Origin: Demequina sp. NBRC 110056
GTDB taxonomy: Bacteria; Actinomycetota; Actinomycetes; Actinomycetales; Demequinaceae
Assembly (NCBI RefSeq): GCF_002090155.1
Contig: NZ_BBRM01000005.1
Location: 310,001-374,000 of the forward strand
Direction: 5' to 3'
DNA: 64,000 nucleotides
Shown: positions 54,101-64,000 of the stretch, piece by piece
Layout of the letters: each line of letters begins with the position of its first letter
Position numbering within the stretch: the first letter of the stretch is position 1
The notes under the pieces: model-generated
Databases searched by the model: none
What the model saw: only the letters and a program-made list of their open reading frames with translations
Told to the model about the DNA's origin: nothing
Position numbers and translations under genes: made by a program

Positions 54101-54825
54101 GCGGTGAACGCGCGGTCGGCGATCGCACCGTCGGCATCGCGGAGCACGGCCGCGGCGATGTCGCCGCCGTCGTCCCCGAGCAGGCCGTCGTACTGGACGA
54201 GGACCCGGCTCGGGTCCGTCGGGTCGACGGCGACGCCGGTGATCTCCGGCGCGGCGACGGAGTCCCACGCCGCGCGGTCGACCGGCTCATCGAGGCCGAG
54301 CTGGAGGTAGAAGACGTTGACGCCGCTGCTGGGCGAGGCGATCCAGTAGTCGCCCGCGGCCGGGACGTCGAGGATCTCGGTCGCGACGGGCACGCCCGAG
54401 TCGTCGGCGAGGGCCGGCACGCGTGCGATCTCACCGCTCGCATCGAAGAGGGCGAGCGCGCGGTCGGCGCTGCTCGAGCCGCTGCGCGCGTGGACCAGCA
54501 CCTGCGTGGGTCCGTCCGCGGTGAACGCGATCGAGCGGTTGGACTGCGTTCCTGAGCCGTTCAGCTCTAGGCGCTGCGCGTAGACGTCGCCGCGGTCGGA
54601 GGTGCGGTCGGTGCCGCGCACGTCCACCTCCTTGCCCGCCTCGGCGTTGATCGTGAAGTCGCCCACCTGCACGTTCTCCACGTAGACGTCCCCCAACGGC
54701 AGCTCGTTGGCGTCGAGCGCGCCCGCGGGCCCTACCGCGCCGGCCGGCACCGCTCCCGCGGCGACGAGGGCGGCCGCCGTGAGCGCGGCCAAGGATGTGC
54801 GAAGCCTGGTGGCTGTCAGTCTCAT
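51106..54825 (-). CDS. secreted multidomain pectate lyase, PL9-type beta-helix with two C-terminal CBM5/12-like modules
   Basis: 1239 residues from the ATG at 54825 (GGGGAGA upstream). Signal peptide of about 30 residues (SLAALTAAALVAAGAVPAGA). Then a pre-peptidase-like beta domain to about 215, a fibronectin-III-like module at about 290-390, a jelly-roll-like module at about 390-610, and the beta-helix from about 735. PL9 signatures: HHNQDTGIQISG, ADGFAAKLTVGEGNVFRHN (catalytic Lys904, Asp897 and Asp899), NIDDGWDLYAR, GNGFKLGG. The end has two aromatic repeats, YQRGDVVQHDG..WWT and YRHGDVVSHDG..WWT. It should cut polygalacturonate outside the cell. No cell-wall anchor seen. Confidence 0.88.
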   Translation of the reverse strand: MRLTATRLRTSLAALTAAALVAAGAVPAGAVGPAGALDANELPLGDVYVENVQVGDFTINAEAGKEVDVRGTDRTSDRGDVYAQRLELNGSGTQSNRSIAFTADGPTQVLVHARSGSSSADRALALFDASGEIARVPALADDSGVPVATEILDVPAAGDYWIASPSSGVNVFYLQLGLDEPVDRAAWDSVAAPEITGVAVDPTDPSRVLVQYDGLLGDDGGDIAAAVLRDADGAIADRAFTATDGATGTIGLTPPASGDYTVEVSLTRSGEAAALTSEPAALSGFALPLGAPEVTGALTTAVANGSATVTLEWGAVAEAETYSVETIQGGAPFEPAVADVAGTAADLTGLTPGATYQVRVVAHRGADSTAGPATVVEVATAVERWQVAEVGSNASGLGEERITVGDDGTIAFDATGSSTKIATSEDGFLYFFTEVDPENENFTLRATFEVTDDSAADNQSGFGVIAIDDVVTASSPHRYFNSAGAVVTRYYDATPEVVNGTPGARFVTGYSGSTNAPDGVRDDSASEEFDSTFRTEAGSSRKFVQGDVYDFSLRRSNTGFHAIWHREGSDDIEVIEYNPDMLLVQNEDAFYVGLAVARKIAVTVTDWEFTTIHPDDDEEAQDPPTEYVPTSLAVDVTSTSSASEIAIPLVADFHGTGQILSSAGDVLVDGLALTPGQSAEGTVALAPGANTFIARATPGPDQPQLGEFEELESLDPVDVEVVITVDSFGAPGQSLWVAPDGTPDGDGTRGNPLDLHTGVAYAQPGQQIVLVDGTYTPDRAIVVGRGHDGTEDAPITLMSEPGARAVLDLTDSEGGGIHLRGDWWHVYNLEITGAQPVSKPMLVQGHHNVVERVESHHNQDTGIQISGASTEPPSMWPSHNLVVSSESHHNADPSGNDADGFAAKLTVGEGNVFRHNIAHHNIDDGWDLYARSTTGPIGTVVIESSVAYENGFLSEDPSRTGEGNGFKLGGESQPGDHLLKDSISYGNLATGVTSNSGPDVRLDGVTTVDNGRGVRLESNAPATDYEASGVLSWRNPDSDALGLKQADTSLLASPTNYFDGATSNPADGRPVEVTAEWFVTTDFASITPEIAADGSVEMHGLYELTGVAPADVGGRLQAVEDPNVIEVLPEPAGPQAWLATAIYQRGDVVQHDGLVYEARWWTRGWAPSDSPWGPWTELGEAPAGPATAECAAPWSAGTVYRHGDVVSHDGANHRALWWTRSQEPGDSVWGPWESQGACA

Positions 54826-54877
54826 GAATCTCCCCGTTGAGATGCGAAAACTGAGCGCCCTCCCCATCGAGAACGCC

Positions 54878-54955
54878 GAGAAACCGGTTTCTCACCGGCT
54901 CTCGTCCACGGTAAGCGCATTCCAAGGTGCCCGTCAAGTGAAGGTTGCGAACCTT
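54878..54955 (-). promoter_or_regulatory. PL9 promoter with two dyads
   Basis: On the minus strand TTGACG (plus 54932-54937), an 18-bp spacer and TACCGT (plus 54908-54913). GAGAAACCGGTTTCTC (54878-54893), a perfect 16-bp palindrome, lies just past the transcription start. AAGGTTGCGAACCTT (54941-54955), with 6-bp arms, lies just upstream of the -35. Both look like LacI-family sites. The rest of the 313-bp gap to hisN holds only the hisN -10 box. Confidence 0.7.
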
Positions 54956-55125
54956 GTGCCATGCCTCGCGGCGGTTCAATCCCGCCTGACGCCTGCCGCC
55001 TCCGTCCGTCGCAAGCGCCCCTCCCCAGGCTCCCAACGGACATCCCGCCCGGCGGTCAGTCGCGACGACACCGCACAGGAGCACAAGGCACAGGCGCACC
55101 CGGCCGGGCACGCGCATCGGCCCGC

Positions 55126-55131
55126 TAGCCT
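55126..55131 (+). promoter_or_regulatory. -10 box of hisN (leaderless)
   Basis: TAGCCT lies 7 nt before the ATG at 55139, predicting a leaderless transcript. Confidence 0.5.
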
Positions 55132-55138
55132 GAGTGCC

Positions 55139-55933
55139 ATGCAGCCCACCGGACCGTACGCCGAGGACCTCGCGCTCGCGATGACGATCGCCGACCAGGC
55201 CGACGCGCTCACCCTGGCCAACTTCGCCTCCGACGACCTCACCGTCGAGCTCAAGGCGGACGACACCCCCGTGACCGCGGTCGACCGCGAGACCGAGCTG
55301 CTGATCCGACGCCTCCTCGACGAGCACCGCCCCGCGGACGCGTTCCACGGCGAGGAGTTCGCCGACAAGTCCGGCGGCTCGCGCCAATGGGTGGTCGACC
55401 CCATCGACGGCACCAAGAACTACATCCGCGGCGTTCCGGTGTGGGCGACGCTCATCGCGCTCGTCGACGACGGCCGCCCCGTCGTGGGCGTCGTGAGCGC
55501 GCCCGCGCTCGGCCAGCGCTGGTTCGCCGCCGCCGGGGACGGCGCCTGGAAGGGCTTCAGCACGGCCGATGCGCGTGCCGTCTCGGTCTCGGACGTCGCC
55601 GAGGTGGGCGGAGCGAGCCTGTCGTACTCGTCGCTCACGGGCTGGGAGGAGCGCGGACTGCTCGACGCCTTCCTCGACCTCAGCCGTACGGTGTGGCGCA
55701 CCCGGGCGTACGGGGACTTCTGGAGCTACGTGCTCGTGGCCGAGGGCGTCGTCGACGCAGCCTGCGAGCCGGAGCTGGAGCTCTACGATATGGCGGCGCT
55801 CGTGCCCGTCGTCGAGGAGGCTGGCGGCACGTTCACGTCGCTCGCGGGCGAGCCGGGACCTTTCGGCGGAGACGCGCTCGCCACGAATGGCCGGCTGCAC
55901 CCGGCACTGCTGGAGGCGCTCCGCGCCCGCTGA
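55139..55933 (+). CDS. hisN: inositol monophosphatase-family protein, probable histidinol-phosphatase
   Basis: 264 residues. Metal-site motifs of the IMPase fold: FHGEEF (Glu pair), WVVDPIDGTKNYIRGVPVWATLIAL (Asp-x-Ile-Asp-Gly-Thr), and ELELYDMAALVPVVEEAGG near the C-terminus. In actinobacteria the member beside rsgA and aroA is usually HisN, the second-last step of histidine synthesis; general phosphatase activity is the alternative. Confidence 0.85.
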   Translation: MQPTGPYAEDLALAMTIADQADALTLANFASDDLTVELKADDTPVTAVDRETELLIRRLLDEHRPADAFHGEEFADKSGGSRQWVVDPIDGTKNYIRGVPVWATLIALVDDGRPVVGVVSAPALGQRWFAAAGDGAWKGFSTADARAVSVSDVAEVGGASLSYSSLTGWEERGLLDAFLDLSRTVWRTRAYGDFWSYVLVAEGVVDAACEPELELYDMAALVPVVEEAGGTFTSLAGEPGPFGGDALATNGRLHPALLEALRAR

Positions 55934-55942
55934 CGCGAGGGC

Positions 55943-56380
55943 CTACAGGTCCAGCGCGGCGAGCTCCGACGCGTCGTACCAGAGCAGGTCGCTCTCCTCG
56001 AGGCGTGCCAGCGCCTCGGCGTCGCCCTTCGCCGCAAGTGCGGCGTCTTCTCCCCCGTCGGCCTCGTCGACGAAGGCGCACGCGACGGAACCGGGATCAA
56101 CCCGCCCCTCGAGCGTGACGGCGGCGGGGTGCGCTCCCGTCACCGGCGTGACGTCCTGCCGCGGATAGTCGACGACTACAACCGCGCGCCGCGAGGCGCC
56201 GAGCTCGAGGACCGCGTCCGCGGCGGCAGCGTCGCGGACCTGCTCGACGAGTTCCTCCTCGTCCTCGACGGCGGTGATGTCGAGCAGCCTGGCGGTGAGC
56301 GCATAGCCGGAGGCGGGCTCCCACTGGCCGGTGACGGCCGCGGCGAGGTCGGACGGGTGGACGGGCACGTAGACGCGCAT
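55943..56380 (-). CDS. DUF6912-family protein
   Basis: 145 residues starting MRVYVPVHPSDLAAAVTG. The MRVYVP opening, a central AVVVVDYPRQDV strand and the Asp/Ala-rich end (LLWYDASELAAL) fit a small actinobacterial family of unknown function. Four nt after the CpaE-like gene, so probably the last gene of that unit. Confidence 0.75.
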   Translation of the reverse strand: MRVYVPVHPSDLAAAVTGQWEPASGYALTARLLDITAVEDEEELVEQVRDAAAADAVLELGASRRAVVVVDYPRQDVTPVTGAHPAAVTLEGRVDPGSVACAFVDEADGGEDAALAAKGDAEALARLEESDLLWYDASELAALDL

Positions 56381-56384
56381 GCGC

Positions 56385-57656
56385 TCAGTGTCCCACCGCG
56401 CTCGGCGCGACGGCGGCACGACGCGGCGGCGCCTGCGCTTCCACTGCGGCGCATGCGACGACGGCGACTGCGGCGATCGCGCGCCGCGCCTTCGACCGCG
56501 GCGCGCACTCGGCGAGAACCTGCCCCGCGAGCGCGGCCGCGTCGAGCGCCGACGGGTCGAAGGGCACCGGGAACACGCTGCCGACGCCCGCGAAGCGCGC
56601 CAGGACATCCGCGACCGTCTCCTCCGGCCGCGCACCGGCGACCGCGGACCTCACGCGGTTCACCACGACGAGCGGATCGGTGACACCCCGCTCGGCAAGG
56701 CTGCTCAGGCCGTGGATGAGCCGCTGCATCGCGAGCGGTTCGGCGCTGCCCACCGCCACCACCCGGTCAGCAGCGCCGAGCGCCGCCAGGGTCGCGCCGT
56801 TGCGCTGCGGCGCTCGCGTGTCGTACTGCAGGTGCTCGTCAACCTCGAGGCTGAAGCCGCAGTCGACCACGACGACGTCGTAGGCGGACCGGGCCGCCGC
56901 GAGCGCCGCCTCGACGGCCGAGCCCGGCAGCTCGCTCCAGCGCTGCGGCCGCGTGATCCCCGTCAGCACCGCGAGCCGCTCATCGATCGCGAGGCTGTGG
57001 CGGCGCACCGCAGTCGCATCGACAGGCCCGCGCTGCGCGAGCCGCACGACGCCGGCAAGGCCGGGCGCCTCGTCGGTGAGACCGACGGCCTGCGCCACCG
57101 CCCCGCCGTAGGTGTCCGCGTCGACCAGCAGCGTGCCGGCGCCGGCGCGGGCCGCCTCCGCCGCGATGTTCAGCGCGATCGTCGTGCGACCCGGAGCGCC
57201 CGTCGGCCCCCAGACTGCGACGACTGTGCCCACGGTCGGGGCGCGCTCGCTGGCGTCGTCATCGGACGGCGGCGCAGGAGGCGGCTCGGGGTGGACACGC
57301 AGAGACGGGTCGACGAGCTCCGCGGCGATGCGCGCGGCGAGGTCGGCGGGGTCCGCGCCGGGGCCGAGGACGATGGGCACTCCGAGCGATCGGAGGGTCT
57401 CCGCGGCATCGGGCTCGTCGGCGACGGCGACGACCACCGGAATCGTGCGGCGCAGGATCTCGACGGCGCCGCGCGTGAGGCGCGGGTCGTCCGACACCAC
57501 GATGGCGCCGCCGGCTCCCCCGTCTGCGGCGGCCATGGCCTCGGCGAGGTCCGCGCATCGCCGCGCGACCGTCAGGCCAGGGTGGGCATCGATCGCGGCC
57601 GCGTAGGCACCCTCGGAGCGGCCCGCGACGGCCAGGATCACCCCGACGCTGGCCAT
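56385..57656 (-). CDS. CpaE/TadZ-like MinD-family ATPase
   Basis: 423 residues. Residues 1-120 form a response-regulator-like domain without the usual phosphorylation site; a Pro-rich linker follows, then a MinD-type domain with deviant Walker A GPTGAPGRTTIALNIAAEAA, LLVDADTYGGAVAQAVG and VVVDCGFSL. The last 35 residues are hydrophobic and Ala-rich. CpaE places Flp/Tad pilus machines at the pole; here only CpaB-like accompanies it. Overlaps cpaB by 1 nt. Confidence 0.82.
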   Translation of the reverse strand: MASVGVILAVAGRSEGAYAAAIDAHPGLTVARRCADLAEAMAAADGGAGGAIVVSDDPRLTRGAVEILRRTIPVVVAVADEPDAAETLRSLGVPIVLGPGADPADLAARIAAELVDPSLRVHPEPPPAPPSDDDASERAPTVGTVVAVWGPTGAPGRTTIALNIAAEAARAGAGTLLVDADTYGGAVAQAVGLTDEAPGLAGVVRLAQRGPVDATAVRRHSLAIDERLAVLTGITRPQRWSELPGSAVEAALAAARSAYDVVVVDCGFSLEVDEHLQYDTRAPQRNGATLAALGAADRVVAVGSAEPLAMQRLIHGLSSLAERGVTDPLVVVNRVRSAVAGARPEETVADVLARFAGVGSVFPVPFDPSALDAAALAGQVLAECAPRSKARRAIAAVAVVACAAVEAQAPPRRAAVAPSAVGH

Positions 57657-58267
57657 CAGCGTCCGCCGTGGCCCACGACGGAGATGTCGCCGCCCGAGGC
57701 AGCCGCGTCCAGCACCGCAGAGACCGCGTCGCGGGGCACCGCGAGGTAGACGGTCTCGCCGCCCGCGACGGCGAACGCACCGTCCGCGCGGGCCACGTCG
57801 GCCACGACGAGGCCCTCGGCGACCATCGCCGCCACCGGTTCCTCGCCGACCGCGAGCCAGAGGTCGACAGCGGCTCCAGAGTCGATGTCCGGAGCGAGCG
57901 GCGTGCTGGAGACGACGCCGATGACCCGACCGTCGTAGCCGTCAGCGGCCGCGAGCGCGCGAACCGGCACGATCTCGCCGGCGCTCACGGTGCGGGTGAC
58001 GACCTGACCCCACGGAGCGTCGGCATCCACCGCCAGGTAGGTGCCGCCATCGACCTTCACCCGGGCGACCTCAAGGTCGCCTTCTGCGAGCACGGTGCCC
58101 GGCACGAGCGTCGACGATGCCACGTAGTAGGGGTCAGTCTGATCCGCGGCGCGCAAGGCGAGGGTCACGCCCACGATGGCGACGCAGATGAGCGCGAGGC
58201 CTGCCAGCAAGCGGGGATCGCGCCAGCTCGGCCGGCGCAGCCGACCGGCCACGGATCCGTCGTCCAT
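57656..58267 (-). CDS. SAF-domain protein, CpaB-like
   Basis: 203 residues from ATG at 58267 with GAGGGGGG upstream. One N-terminal membrane helix (LLAGLALICVAIVGVTLALRA), then an SAF domain (LVPGTVLAEGDLEVARVKV; VSAGEIVPVRAL) and a beta-rich end. CpaB/RcpC proteins help assemble Flp pili. No cpaF, tadB or pilin gene follows, so pilus function is uncertain. Confidence 0.8.
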   Translation of the reverse strand: MDDGSVAGRLRRPSWRDPRLLAGLALICVAIVGVTLALRAADQTDPYYVASSTLVPGTVLAEGDLEVARVKVDGGTYLAVDADAPWGQVVTRTVSAGEIVPVRALAAADGYDGRVIGVVSSTPLAPDIDSGAAVDLWLAVGEEPVAAMVAEGLVVADVARADGAFAVAGGETVYLAVPRDAVSAVLDAAASGGDISVVGHGGR

Positions 58268-58419
58268 CGCTGCCCCCCTCGACAGTGCACTCGACACGAT
58301 GCACGCGTCGCCTTCGCGGCGACGATGCCCGTGGCGCCTATCCTGCCGACTCAGCGCCGTCGTGCCAAGACCCTGTGGACAGCGGCAAGGGACAGGCGCC
58401 ACCGTGCCACAATGACCGC

Positions 58420-58629
58420 ATGAGTCCGCGGTTCCTCACGCTCGAGGATGTGCAAGAGGTCCTCAACATCTCCTCGCAGCAGGCCTACGCGCTGGTGCGC
58501 AGCGGCGACCTGCCCGCGATCCAGGTCGGGGGCCGCGGCATCTGGCGGGTCGAGGCGAGCGAGCTCGAGGACTACATCGCCCGGCAGTACGAGGCGTCGC
58601 GGCAGCGAGCCTCGCAGGCGCGGCCCTAG
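58420..58629 (+). CDS. small MerR/excisionase-type HTH protein (BldC-like)
   Basis: 69 residues starting MSPRFLTLEDVQEVLNISSQ, with winged-helix motif QAYALVRSGDLPAIQVGGRGIWRVEASELEDYI. This is the one-domain layout of actinobacterial BldC and of excisionases. CACAAT 6 nt before the ATG suggests a leaderless message. No phage genes nearby, so a host regulator. Overlaps the convergent gene's stop by 4 bp. Confidence 0.85.
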   Translation: MSPRFLTLEDVQEVLNISSQQAYALVRSGDLPAIQVGGRGIWRVEASELEDYIARQYEASRQRASQARP

Positions 58630-59135
58630 CCGGAGGCCACCTCGAGCAGGCCCGACAACGGCACCGTCGTGACGGAGCCTTGCGGCTCGGCGGCGAGGTC
58701 GAGGTGATCGGCGCCCACTCGCTCGATCATGCCCACGAGATCGACGCCGCACCGCACCTGAACGCGCGCGCGATCGCGGCTCAGCGCTCGCAGCGCCGAG
58801 GCGATGGTGAGCCGCTCCTCGACCGCCGAGAGCTGCTCGGCGCGCGCTGGTAGCCCCACGATGCCGGCGATCGCCGCGGCGGGGACGAGCCGCTCGCGGC
58901 CGGAGTCGTCGAGGAGGAGCCACTCGCCACCCGAGTCCGTCAGGACACCGCGCGCCCTGCTGCCGTCGCGTAGCGAGAGCGACAGCTCGCGTCCGCGTGC
59001 CGCCGCCACGCGCGCCGCGAGCTCGATCGACGCGCGTTCGCCGCGTGTCCGCTGGGCGACCTCCGCCCGCCAGTCGCTGGCCTCGAGCTCGACGGCCTGC
59101 GCCTCGAGGTCACGGAAGAGGGCATCCCATCGCAT
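58626..59135 (-). CDS. hypothetical protein, conserved beside HTH gene
   Basis: 169 residues. N-terminal helical part (MRWDALFRDLEAQAVELEAS), then beta-rich segments with LSLRDGSRARGVLTDSGGEWLLLDDSG and a second similar repeat VQVRCGVDLVGMIERVGADHLDL, hinting at two Sm-like or barrel modules. No family recognised. No signal or membrane segment. Confidence 0.7.
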   Translation of the reverse strand: MRWDALFRDLEAQAVELEASDWRAEVAQRTRGERASIELAARVAAARGRELSLSLRDGSRARGVLTDSGGEWLLLDDSGRERLVPAAAIAGIVGLPARAEQLSAVEERLTIASALRALSRDRARVQVRCGVDLVGMIERVGADHLDLAAEPQGSVTTVPLSGLLEVASG

Positions 59136-59215
59136 GCGCCCACGCTACGGCCGGGCCCGTCCACAGCCAAGGCTCTGCGGTGGACGCACACACATCGCCG
59201 ATGTATATCTAGTGT

Positions 59216-59235
59216 CATCAAACAGCATCAAACGC
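59216..59235 (+). promoter_or_regulatory. tandem CATCAAAC repeat before the LysM gene
   Basis: CATCAAACAG and CATCAAACGC lie head to tail with a 10-bp period, in an AT-rich patch unusual for this DNA (also TATATCTAG just upstream). Spacing of one helical turn suggests a binding site; BldC-type proteins bind direct repeats, and such a gene is 600 bp away. Confidence 0.45.
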
Positions 59236-59253
59236 TATCTAAGGAGATGAAGA

Positions 59254-60081
59254 GTGACCTACCGCACCGCGCCTTACGTCCTCGGGCGAATCGCCGCGCT
59301 CGTCGCGCTCGCGACCGCACCGCTGCTCGCCGCCGCGCTTGTTGCGAGCGCATGGACCGCCGCGAGCGACCTGGGCCTCCCGTCTGCGACGCTGTCGGAC
59401 GCCATCGTCACGGGTGCCGCTGCGCTCGGAGCGATCGCGTGCGCCGTGCTGACGGGCTCGACCGTGCTCGCTGTGGCGGCGCCGACCGGATCGCGGGTCC
59501 GCGCTGCTGCGCTCCGGGCGATGCCGCACGCTTGGCGGCGGCTGGTCGCCGCGGCGCTCGGCGGCGCCGTCGCCGCCGGGCTCACGATTCCGGCCGTGGC
59601 GGCGCCGGGCGCCGGGTGGCTCGACCCCGCCGCGGAGTCGACCGGAGCCACGGGCTCGACGACGATCGCCCCGGCGGCATGGACCCGCGCCGCGTCCGAG
59701 GGCGACCCTGGAACGTCGCCTGCGCGAGTGCCCGAGGCGTCTCTCGACGCACCGCCGGGCACGACGCCGGACGACCGTCTCCCACCACCGCACGACCCTC
59801 GCCTCGCAGGTGACGGCGCCGGGTGGCTGCCGGCGGCGGCCGCAGCTCCAACAGCGGAAGCGGCCACGACAACAGATCCACCGGCGGACCCATCGGCCAT
59901 CACCGTCGAGACCGGCGACTCCCTGTGGTCCATCACCGCGCGCGAGCGCGGCGGGAGCGCCGCCGACGTCGCCCGCGCGTGGCCGGACCTCTACGCGCTC
60001 AACCGGGAGGTGGTGGGCGCCGACCCCGATCTCATCCATGCGGGCCAGCGGCTCGCGCTCCCCGAGGAGTGGTCACGATGA
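59254..60081 (+). CDS. LysM-domain membrane protein
   Basis: 275 residues from GTG with a textbook AAGGAGAT site. Two N-terminal helices (about 8-35 and 45-75), a third at about 95-115, a long Ala/Pro/Thr linker, and a C-terminal LysM domain (TVETGDSLWSITARERGG..LIHAGQRLALPEEW). Likely binds peptidoglycan from the membrane. ATGA overlap with the next gene. Confidence 0.85.
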   Translation: MTYRTAPYVLGRIAALVALATAPLLAAALVASAWTAASDLGLPSATLSDAIVTGAAALGAIACAVLTGSTVLAVAAPTGSRVRAAALRAMPHAWRRLVAAALGGAVAAGLTIPAVAAPGAGWLDPAAESTGATGSTTIAPAAWTRAASEGDPGTSPARVPEASLDAPPGTTPDDRLPPPHDPRLAGDGAGWLPAAAAAPTAEAATTTDPPADPSAITVETGDSLWSITARERGGSAADVARAWPDLYALNREVVGADPDLIHAGQRLALPEEWSR

Positions 60082-60467
60082 GCGCCCAGCCCGTCGCCAC
60101 GACCGCGTCGCTGCCGGGGCTGCGTCCACGAGTCCGGCGCGCGCTGGGCGACCCGACGCCGCTCGCGTGCACGGTCGCGAAGGCCGCGATGGAGGCGGTG
60201 CTCGGCGGCCCGGCGATCGACCCCTACGTGCGCTGGCTCGACGAGGCCACGTTCGCCCACGTCGCCCGCCAGCGTTCGCTCGCCATCCGCGCCGGGCGCA
60301 CCCTGACCGGACCGGTGGGGGTGCGCCGCGCTCGGGCCTCCCGCGTCTCGCGCACCGCGGCAGAGGTGTCCGTCGTGATCGAGCACGCCGGCCGCTGTCG
60401 CGCCGCCGCCCTGCGCCTCGAGGAGGTCGCAGGGCGGTGGCAGGTCACCGAGCTGCTGCTCGGGTGA
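60078..60467 (+). CDS. Rv3235-family protein
   Basis: 129 residues. Contains LACTVAKAAMEAVLGG and the closing RCRAAALRLEEVAGRWQVTELLLG, which match small proteins encoded next to secA across actinobacteria. Function unknown; the conserved neighbourhood hints at secretion or wall growth. It ends 3 nt before the convergent secA stop. Confidence 0.8.
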   Translation: MSAQPVATTASLPGLRPRVRRALGDPTPLACTVAKAAMEAVLGGPAIDPYVRWLDEATFAHVARQRSLAIRAGRTLTGPVGVRRARASRVSRTAAEVSVVIEHAGRCRAAALRLEEVAGRWQVTELLLG

Positions 60468-60470
60468 GCG

Positions 60471-63296
<2,826 letters not shown>

Positions 63297-63341
63297 GAAT
63301 GACTCCTAGAGGTGTGGATATCCACCAGCCATCGTAGGCGC

Positions 63342-64000
63342 TCAGGCCGGGTCGACCTGCGCGTCTCGCTGTGGGCGCAACAGCACCACCGCCGCCGCGA
63401 GCGCGGCCCCGCCGGCCACGCCCCACCAGCCCAGCCGCTCGCCCAGCACGATCGCTCCGAGCACCGCCGCCACGAGCGGCTCGAGCAGCGACACGACGGT
63501 CGCGACGAAGGGCGGCACGGTGACGAGGCCCGCGAGGTACGCCACGTACGCCAAGCCCGTCGAGAACAGCCCCATGACCAGCGCCACAGTCCAGCCGTCG
63601 ACGCCGGCCGGCACGCCCCAGCCCGTGAGCGCCGCCACCGGCAGCACCACCAGCCCGCCGATGCCGAAGGACAGCGCGACCAGCCGCACCGATCCGAGTC
63701 CCGGGACAGGTGCGCGGTTGACGACCGTGATCCCCGCGAAGGCGGCGCCTGTGACGAGCGCGACGGCGACCCCGGCCAGCGCATCGGCTCCGGCGTGGAG
63801 GGACGATGCGCTGAGCGCCACCAGCCCCACGAGGGCGAGGCCGAGCGCCCCGAGGGAGCGCGGCGGCGGCACGCGCCGCAGCGCGACCGCGTCCCACAGC
63901 GCGACCCACACGGGAGCCGAGCCGATGGTGACGAGCGTCGCGAGCCCGACGCCGGCCAGCGCGATGCCCGTGAAGTACAGGACCTCGAAGATCGCGGTGA
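63342..64000 (-). CDS. EamA/DMT-family transporter, 5' end outside window
   Basis: At least 219 residues, open at the window's right edge (frame continues upstream of 63911 with TAIFEVLYFTGIALAGVGLA). Ten-helix-type pattern: GALGLALVGLVALSASS, FAGITVVNRAPVPG, LVALSFGIGGLVVLPVAAL, and the EamA repeat GLAYVAYLAGLVTVPPFVATVVSLLEPLVAAVLGAIVLGE. Export of a small metabolite is likely. Reads towards secA in the same direction, 45 nt away. Confidence 0.88.
   Translation of the reverse strand, partial: TAIFEVLYFTGIALAGVGLATLVTIGSAPVWVALWDAVALRRVPPPRSLGALGLALVGLVALSASSLHAGADALAGVAVALVTGAAFAGITVVNRAPVPGLGSVRLVALSFGIGGLVVLPVAALTGWGVPAGVDGWTVALVMGLFSTGLAYVAYLAGLVTVPPFVATVVSLLEPLVAAVLGAIVLGERLGWWGVAGGAALAAAVVLLRPQRDAQVDPA

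Noticed and set aside
58420..58629. Excisionase of a mobile element
   Set aside because: No integrase, att repeat or phage gene nearby. The gene lies in a conserved housekeeping block, so a BldC-like regulator is more likely.

Overview
The window is high-GC DNA (roughly 70 percent by eye) from an actinomycete, most likely a plant-polysaccharide-degrading member of the Micrococcales (Cellulomonadaceae or Demequinaceae type). This placement is inference. It rests on the multifunctional 2-oxoglutarate decarboxylase Kgd, a SigR/RsrA thiol-stress pair, the 24-residue ribosomal protein bL37, a DUF6912 protein, an Rv3235-like protein beside secA, an MtrA-type box before a cell-wall peptidase, and many genes whose -10 box sits 5-8 nt before the start codon (leaderless transcripts). 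I see no insertion sequence, prophage or CRISPR array.

Left part (1-24 kb): the end of an altronate/galactarate dehydratase; a five-gene minus-strand unit encoding a tandem-HAD phosphatase, a complete ECF transporter (S, A, T) and a one-domain asparaginase, facing a LacI regulator across a clear operator; tRNA-Arg(CCG); a TetR-controlled oxidoreductase and membrane protein; a GH43 enzyme coupled to an MFS exporter; an aldo/keto reductase; a patatin and a small membrane protein sharing one bidirectional promoter; alanine dehydrogenase; rhamnulose-1-phosphate aldolase; an MFS exporter facing an XRE/MmyB regulator and an alcohol dehydrogenase; and a GH78 alpha-L-rhamnosidase.

Middle part (24.8-35.5 kb): a TetR regulator faces a peptide/glycoside-type ABC importer operon (lipoprotein, permease, fused permease-ATPase, ATPase). 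The operon ends in an unusual fusion of a beta-phosphoglucomutase-type HAD domain with a NagZ-like GH3 domain that carries the Asp-x-His dyad of GH3 phosphorylases. A GH36 alpha-galactosidase follows. I consider the HAD-GH3 fusion the most interesting object here: phosphorolysis would release a beta-sugar-1-phosphate, which is the mutase's substrate.

Right part (35.5-64 kb): conserved housekeeping genes. These are an M15 peptidase, two CNNM/CorC-type transporters, an ABC exporter, kgd with a coupled SGNH-like gene that has lost its nucleophile, pilT, bL37, rsrA, sigR with two promoters, doxX-like, aroA, rsgA, hisN, DUF6912, CpaE- and CpaB-like genes, a BldC-like HTH gene, a LysM protein, an Rv3235-like gene, secA and the start of an EamA transporter. 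A large secreted PL9-type pectate lyase gene interrupts this block between rsgA and hisN, flanked by a 350-bp region of large inverted and direct repeats.

Taken together, uxaA, rhaD, GH78, GH43, GH36, GH3 and PL9 suggest degradation of pectin and rhamnogalacturonan side chains. Several LacI- and TetR-type operator palindromes sit in the promoters of these genes.
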